NCBI GenBank assembly: GCA_017643325.1
Contig: JAEPNS010000043.1
Span: 1 to 14,888, forward strand
Length of the DNA: 14,888 nt
Reading direction: 5' to 3'
Source: Alphaproteobacteria bacterium
GTDB lineage: Bacteria > Pseudomonadota > Alphaproteobacteria > UBA6615
Below the pieces are notes generated by a model. It had not been told where the DNA came from, did not search any database, and worked only from the letters and a program-made list of their open reading frames with translations. This document shows, piece by piece, positions 10,764 to 14,888 of this stretch. The first letter of the stretch is position 1. Each line of letters starts with the position of its first letter. The position numbers were made by a program, and so were the translations under genes.

Positions 10764-11368
10764 GCCGGCGCCGAACCCGGGCCTTCCAGCAGCGATTCCA
10801 GGTTCGCCTTCACCGCCGGCCACTCCCCGGCGATGATCGAATAGACCGCCGTGTCCCGGATCGTGCCGTTGGGCATGATCATGTGCGAGCGCAGGACCCC
10901 GTCGGGCTTCGAACCGAGCCGCTCGATGGCCCTGCGGCTCGCGCGGTTCATGACGTGGGTCCGGAACTCGACGGCGATGCAGTCGAGTTCCTCGAACGCA
11001 TGGCGCAGCAGCAGCAGTTTGCACTCGGTGTTGAGCCCCGTGCGCTGCACCGACTGCCGGTACCAGGTGGACCCGATCTCCACGCGGCGGTGGGCCGGGT
11101 CGATGTTCATGTAGGTGGTCATGCCGACCGCCCGGCCGCTCAACATCTCGATCACGGCAAAGGGCAACATGGAACCGGCCGCCATGAGCGCCCGCCGGCG
11201 CTCGATCTCGGCACCGACATCCTCCGGCGCCGGCACGGTCGTGTACCAGAGCCGGTGCGGTTCGCCGTCCGCGGCCGCCGCTTCCAGGTCGGCGCGGTGG
11301 TCCATCGTCAGCGGCTCGACGCGGACGATGCGGCCTTCTGCGGTGAACGGCGGCGGCCACGAAGCCAT
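10760..11368 (-). CDS. GNAT family N-acetyltransferase (RimJ/RimL type)
   Basis: A 202-residue protein of the Acetyltransf_3/RimJ-RimL branch of the GNAT superfamily, which transfers acetyl from acetyl-CoA to an amine. The pattern is seen in an RIVRVEPLTMDHRADL start, the PFAVIEMLSGRAVGMTTYMNI beta strands, RRVEIGSTWYRQSVQRTGLNTECKLLLLRHAFEEL with the CoA-contacting Q/R-x-x-G region, then VEFRTHVMNRASRRAIERLG, the typical motif before the last strands. The substrate (ribosomal protein, small molecule or other) cannot be told. The frame is open to 11419, but the ATG at 11368 gives the family's normal start; ribosome binding is weak (GGA). Its TAG stop overlaps the TAG of the convergent molybdoenzyme gene. 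It lies 64 bases after the SRAP gene on the same strand and may be read with it. Confidence 0.88.
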
Positions 11369-11432
11369 GTTCGAATTCCGGTCCAGAGAAACTGAGATAC
11401 AATTGGCGCTGCTTAGCACATGCGGCAGGCCG

Positions 11433-12164
11433 TCAGAACAGCTCGCCCTGTTTCGGGGCGGCGGGAAGCGGTTCGGCCGCGTCCAGCAGTTCCGGGCCGT
11501 CGTTGCGGATGTTATTGACCGCGCGGCCGACGGGCCGGACCGTCAGCGCGTCCTCCGGCGCGGGACGCAGCAGCGCGGCGGCGCGCGCCTGGTCTTCGGC
11601 ACTCTCCCCGCCGTCGCCGAGCCAGGCATCGAAGCCGTCCGGCGCGAGCACGACCGGCATGCGGTGGTGGTACGGCGTCAGGGTCTCGTTTGCGCCGGTC
11701 GTGACGATGGTGCAGGTCTGCAGCTCACCGCCATCGGGTGCGTGCCAGACCTCCCACAGCCCGGCAAAGGTGATCAGCCCGCCGTCGGGCCGGGAGATCC
11801 AGACCGGTTGCTTCGGGCCGCTGCCGGTCGCCTGCCACTCGTAGAACCCGCTCGCCGGGACCAGGCAGCGCCGCCGCCGGAAGGCATTCCGGAACGACGG
11901 TTTTTCGGTGAGTGTCTCGGCACGGGCGTTGATCATCTTCGCACCGATCGCCGGGTCCTTCGCCCAGGGCGGGATCAGCCCCCACTGGAAGCCCGTCGCC
12001 TCGCGCCCGCCCGCGTTCGGCCCCGCCGCCGCGCGGATCACCGCCGTGACCGCCTGGGTCGGCGCGATGTTCCAGCGCGGCATGACGTTCAGCGGCTGGT
12101 TCAGCAGCCCGTAGGCCGCGTGCATGTCCTCCCAGGTGTGGAACAGCCCGAAACGCCCGCACAT
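11433..12164 (-). CDS. SOS response-associated peptidase (SRAP, YedK/HMCES family)
   Basis: A 243-residue SRAP protein. Family members bind single-stranded DNA and form a stable thiazolidine crosslink with abasic sites through Cys2, protecting replication forks; autoproteolysis removes Met1. The sequence starts MCGRFG with Cys2. Other active-site residues are visible: Asn79 in INARAET, Glu109 in GFYEW and His166 in HHRMPVVL; WNIAPTQ at 31-37 is also typical. The protein seems complete and active. The start codon at 12164 is fixed by Cys2, though no good Shine-Dalgarno precedes it. It begins six bases after the stop of the permease gene, so translational coupling is likely. The E. coli homologue is yedK, but I give no symbol for this one. 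Confidence 0.95.
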   Translation of the reverse strand: MCGRFGLFHTWEDMHAAYGLLNQPLNVMPRWNIAPTQAVTAVIRAAAGPNAGGREATGFQWGLIPPWAKDPAIGAKMINARAETLTEKPSFRNAFRRRRCLVPASGFYEWQATGSGPKQPVWISRPDGGLITFAGLWEVWHAPDGGELQTCTIVTTGANETLTPYHHRMPVVLAPDGFDAWLGDGGESAEDQARAAALLRPAPEDALTVRPVGRAVNNIRNDGPELLDAAEPLPAAPKQGELF

Positions 12165-12170
12165 GGTGAT

Positions 12171-13937
12171 CTACATCGGCCAGAAGATCATGATCAGCGG
12201 GATCGACACCGCGACGATGATGATCTCGAGCGGCAGGCCCATGCGCCAGTAGTCGCCGAACCGGTATCCCCCGGGCCCCATCACCAGCACGTTGTTCTGG
12301 TGCCCGATGGGCGTGAGGAAAGCGCAGGACGCGCCGATCGCAACCGCCATCAGGAACGGGTCGGCGTTGAGCCCGAGGTTCCCGGCGATGGCGACCGAGA
12401 TCGGCGCCATGACGATGGCCGTGGCGGCATTGTTCATGAGGTCGGACAGCGTCATCGTGACGACCAGCACGATCCCGAGGATCACCCAGGCCGGGATGGC
12501 ACCGGCGAGCCCGACGATGCTGTCGGCGATAAGCTGCGTCCCGCCCGTGGACTGCAGGGCGTCACCCAGCGGGATCATCGCGCCAAGCAGAACGATCACG
12601 GGCCACTCGATGGTCTCGTAGGCCTCGCGCGCGGAAATCCGTTCCAGCAGGATCAGTGCCACCACCGCGGCCGCAAAGGAGACGTGCACCGGGGTCCAGC
12701 CGAGCACCGTCGCGAGCACCGACGCCGCGAAGATGAGGACCGGGATCAGGACCTTTCCACCGCGCCCGATGTTCAGGTTGCGTGTGGCCAGCGGCAGGCA
12801 GCCCAGCATGGCCACCGCCTCGGGCAGCTCGCTTTCCTCGCCCTGCAGTAGCAGCACGTCGCCCGCGCGCAGGCGCACGCGGCCGATCCGCTCCTGGATC
12901 GGGTGGCCCTCGCGCGCGAGCGCGACCAGCGCCACGCCATAGCGCCGGCGCAGGTGGAGCATCGTCGCGCTCCGGCCCTCCAGACGCGAACCGGGCTGGA
13001 CGACGGCCTCGATCAGCCCGACCTCGTCGGAGCGCAGCTGGTCGTCATGGGCGCGCTCGGTGCCGGTCAGCGTCAGACCCGCCTTCTTGACAAGATCATC
13101 AACCGCCGAGGGGTCGACGCGCAGCAGCAGGATATCGCCGGCGTGGATATGCTCGTGCCCGATCCGCATCAGCCGCCGCGTCTCGTTGCGCAGCATGCCG
13201 ACGACGATGGTGCGCTCCTCGTCGATCGTCTCCAGCGCCGCGACGGTCTCGCCAACATAGGGGGAGTCGTCGTTGACGCGCGCCTCGACCACATAGCCGT
13301 CGAGGTCGAACATCTCTTCGGCCGATCGCCGGCTCGAACGCTCGCGCGGGATCAGGCGCCAGCCGATCAGCAGCACGAAGACGAGCCCGACCAGCGCGAT
13401 CGGCAGCCCGACGAAGGCGAAGTCGAACATCGCAAAGGCCTCGCCGGTGATGTCGGCGCGGTAGGTGGCGATGATGATGTTGGGCGGCGTGCCGATCAGG
13501 GTCACGAGGCCGCCGAGAATGGTCGCGAAGGACAGCGGCATCAGCACCGCCGAGGGCTTCTCGGCGAGCCGCAGCGCCAGCGGCATCAGCAGCGCGAGCG
13601 CGCCGACGTTGTTCATGAAGGCCGACAGCAGCGCCCCGACCCCCGACAGCGCCAGCATCTGCGTGCCCTGCCCCTTCGCGAAGCGCACGACCGTGTCGGC
13701 GAAGATCGAGATCACGCCCGAGACCTGCAACGCGCGGCTGATGACCAGGACGGCGGCGACGGTAATCACCGCCGGATGCCCGAAGCCGGCAAAGGCCGCA
13801 GCGCTCGGCACGACGCCCGCGATGACGGCGAGGATCAGCGCCGTGAACGCCACCACGTCGTAGCGCCATCGCCCCCACATGAAGAAGACAAGCGACAGGC
13901 CGAGGACCGCGAAGATGATGATCTGGTCGGTGGTCAT
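12171..13937 (-). CDS. SLC13-type (DASS/CitT-like) permease with two RCK_C domains
   Basis: A 588-residue inner-membrane transporter of the divalent anion:sodium symporter type. About five or six hydrophobic segments (5-195) include MNNVGALALLMPLA (108-121) and the LIGTPPN re-entrant motif (147-153). A hydrophilic insert (about 205-385) contains two TrkA-C/RCK_C-like repeats, each with a LRVD- or LQGE-type beta end (HAGDILLLRVD, RAGDVLLLQGE). A second membrane half (395-588) repeats the pattern with MNNAATAIVMAPI (501-513) and TPIGHQNNVLVMGPGGYRFGDYWR, the classic C-terminal signature. This family moves dicarboxylates, sulfate or other anions, and the RCK_C insert suggests ligand gating; the exact substrate is unknown. 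The ATG at 13937 gives a complete first helix, without a clear Shine-Dalgarno. It is the first gene of a likely permease-SRAP(-GNAT) unit. Confidence 0.93.
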   Translation of the reverse strand: MTTDQIIIFAVLGLSLVFFMWGRWRYDVVAFTALILAVIAGVVPSAAAFAGFGHPAVITVAAVLVISRALQVSGVISIFADTVVRFAKGQGTQMLALSGVGALLSAFMNNVGALALLMPLALRLAEKPSAVLMPLSFATILGGLVTLIGTPPNIIIATYRADITGEAFAMFDFAFVGLPIALVGLVFVLLIGWRLIPRERSSRRSAEEMFDLDGYVVEARVNDDSPYVGETVAALETIDEERTIVVGMLRNETRRLMRIGHEHIHAGDILLLRVDPSAVDDLVKKAGLTLTGTERAHDDQLRSDEVGLIEAVVQPGSRLEGRSATMLHLRRRYGVALVALAREGHPIQERIGRVRLRAGDVLLLQGEESELPEAVAMLGCLPLATRNLNIGRGGKVLIPVLIFAASVLATVLGWTPVHVSFAAAVVALILLERISAREAYETIEWPVIVLLGAMIPLGDALQSTGGTQLIADSIVGLAGAIPAWVILGIVLVVTMTLSDLMNNAATAIVMAPISVAIAGNLGLNADPFLMAVAIGASCAFLTPIGHQNNVLVMGPGGYRFGDYWRMGLPLEIIIVAVSIPLIMIFWPM

Positions 13938-13993
13938 GCGCGGATTTCTAGCATCGTGACCCGCGCCGCTTCACGTCCTGCACAACAAATTCC

Positions 13994-14068
13994 CGTCATG
14001 CCCGGGCTTGACCCGGGCATCTCCGCACGGACCGAGACGAGATGCGCGGGTCAAGCCCGCGCATGACG
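13994..14068. repeat. Pair of inverted 30-base palindromic units (REP-like element)
   Basis: Two 30-base units face each other: 13994-14023 and 14039-14068, separated by 15 bases. Each unit is itself a hairpin with a nine-base-pair stem (ATGCCCGGG/CCCGGGCAT with loop CTTGA at the left; ATGCGCGGG/CCCGCGCAT with loop TCAAG at the right). The right unit is the reverse complement of the left except at two positions, and these two changes compensate each other in the stem. The whole can form either two hairpins or one long cruciform. It sits between nrdB and the permease gene on the same strand. Such nested palindromes resemble REP/BIME-type intergenic repeats, which are common between genes in alphaproteobacteria; it may also act as terminator or mRNA stabiliser for nrdB. 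Confidence 0.8.
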
Positions 14069-14084
14069 AGACAATATGGTCGGC

Positions 14085-14888
14085 CTAGTCGAACGCCTCT
14101 TCCCAGCTGCCCTGGGTCGCGGCCTTGGAATACTCGGTGGCGCGGTTCTCGAAGAAGTTGGCGTGCTCGACGCCGTTGAGCATCTCCTCCATCCACGGCA
14201 GCGGGTTCTGCTCGATCCGGTAGACCGGCTGCAGGCCGAGCTGGGACAGGCGGCGGTCGGCGATGTAGCGGATGTACTGCTTGACCTCCTTGCCCTCCAG
14301 GCCCTCGATTCCGCCCATCTCGAACGCAAGGTCGATGAAGGCGTCCTCGTGGTTCAGCACCGTCTCGCAGGCGATGTAGAGTTCGCGCTCGAACTCCTCG
14401 TCCCAGATCTCCGGGTTCTCGTGGATGAAGGTGCGGAACAGCTTGATCACCGACTGGGTGTGCAGGCTCTCGTCGCGCACCGACCAGGTCACGATCTGGC
14501 CCATGCCCTTCATCTTGTTGAAGCGCGGGAAGTTCATCAGGATCGCGAAGGACGCGAACAGCTGCAGGCCCTCGGTGAACGCCCCGAACATCGCCAGCGT
14601 CAGCGCGATGTCGCGGTTCGTCTCGATGCCGAACTCCTGCATGTAGTCGTACTTGTCCTTCATCTGCTGGTACTTGAGGAAGGCCGAGTACTCGGTCTCG
14701 GGCATGCCGATGGTGTCGAGCAGGTGCGAGTAGGCGGAGATGTGAACCGTCTCGATGTTCGAGAAGGCCGCCAGCATCATCTGCACCTCGGTGGGTTTGA
14801 ACACCTGCGAATAGTGCTTCATGTAGCAGTTGTTCACTTCCACGTCGGCCTGCGTGAAAAAACGAAAGATATGGGTCAGCAGGTTGCG
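14085..14888 (-). CDS. nrdB: Class Ia ribonucleotide reductase small (beta, R2) subunit, N-terminus cut by window edge
   Basis: NrdB carries the diiron-tyrosyl radical needed by NrdA to reduce ribonucleotides to deoxyribonucleotides. The frame is open to the right edge, giving 267 C-terminal residues; perhaps 80-100 N-terminal ones are missing. Counting from the first visible residue, the expected radical site is complete: Glu46 and His49 in ETVHISAY with the radical Tyr53 four residues after the histidine, Glu106 in TEGLQLF, and Glu140/His143 in RDESLHT. The distances equal those of E. coli R2 (E115, H118, Y122, E204, E238, H241), and Asp15 lies where D84 would be. The C-terminus ends in ATQGSWEEAFD, the acidic tail that docks to NrdA. 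This is a canonical tyrosyl-radical enzyme, not the Tyr-less class Ic. An internal ATG exists, but the open frame and conserved residues upstream show it is not the start. Confidence 0.96.
   Translation of the reverse strand, partial: RNLLTHIFRFFTQADVEVNNCYMKHYSQVFKPTEVQMMLAAFSNIETVHISAYSHLLDTIGMPETEYSAFLKYQQMKDKYDYMQEFGIETNRDIALTLAMFGAFTEGLQLFASFAILMNFPRFNKMKGMGQIVTWSVRDESLHTQSVIKLFRTFIHENPEIWDEEFERELYIACETVLNHEDAFIDLAFEMGGIEGLEGKEVKQYIRYIADRRLSQLGLQPVYRIEQNPLPWMEEMLNGVEHANFFENRATEYSKAATQGSWEEAFD

Noticed and set aside
11115..14066. Plus-strand open frames of 578 and 387 codons opposite SRAP and the permease
   Set aside because: Antisense shadows rich in Arg/Asp/His/Gln, and the second runs into the palindromic repeat.

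Overview
The window is high-GC, densely coded chromosomal DNA that looks like a free-living alphaproteobacterium. The clues are a tRNA promoter of the TTGACA-N17-CTATAG type, an Irr/PerR-like 7-1-7 operator, a DUF3108 protein, a CoxL-type molybdoenzyme and the gene mix; I cannot name the species. Almost everything is ordinary core or housekeeping content. I see no IS element, phage gene, CRISPR array or defence island, and no gap between genes exceeds 200 bases.

Layout from left to right. On the minus strand, a glmU-glmS pair (glmS runs off the left edge, four bases between the genes) makes UDP-GlcNAc precursors; upstream of it on the same strand lies a secreted DUF3108 protein. Facing away from that protein is a plus-strand tRNA-Val(CAC) with its own strong promoter. 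A small VOC-fold protein (minus) and katG catalase-peroxidase (plus) are divergent, and just before katG lies a perfect 7-1-7 palindrome typical of Fur-superfamily regulators. A NYN nuclease-like protein with a C-terminal LOTUS/OST-HTH-like domain follows katG and converges on a RidA-family gene (minus). Divergent from ridA is a lone molybdopterin-binding large subunit of the xanthine dehydrogenase/CO dehydrogenase family, with no FAD or iron-sulfur subunit gene beside it.

The molybdoenzyme ends on a CTAG shared with the stop codon of a convergent GNAT acetyltransferase. Upstream of that on the minus strand come a SRAP (YedK/HMCES-type) abasic-site protein and an SLC13-type permease with two RCK_C-like domains, spaced as an operon. 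A nested inverted repeat of two 30-base palindromic units separates the permease from nrdB, the class Ia ribonucleotide reductase small subunit, which runs off the right edge.

Themes are envelope precursor synthesis, oxidative-stress and damage handling (KatG, SRAP, RidA) and dNTP supply, but they sit in independent small transcription units rather than one system. Nothing here is convincingly a new biological system. The items most worth checking are the katG operator, the NYN-LOTUS protein, the orphan molybdoenzyme subunit and the palindromic repeat pair with a compensated stem change.
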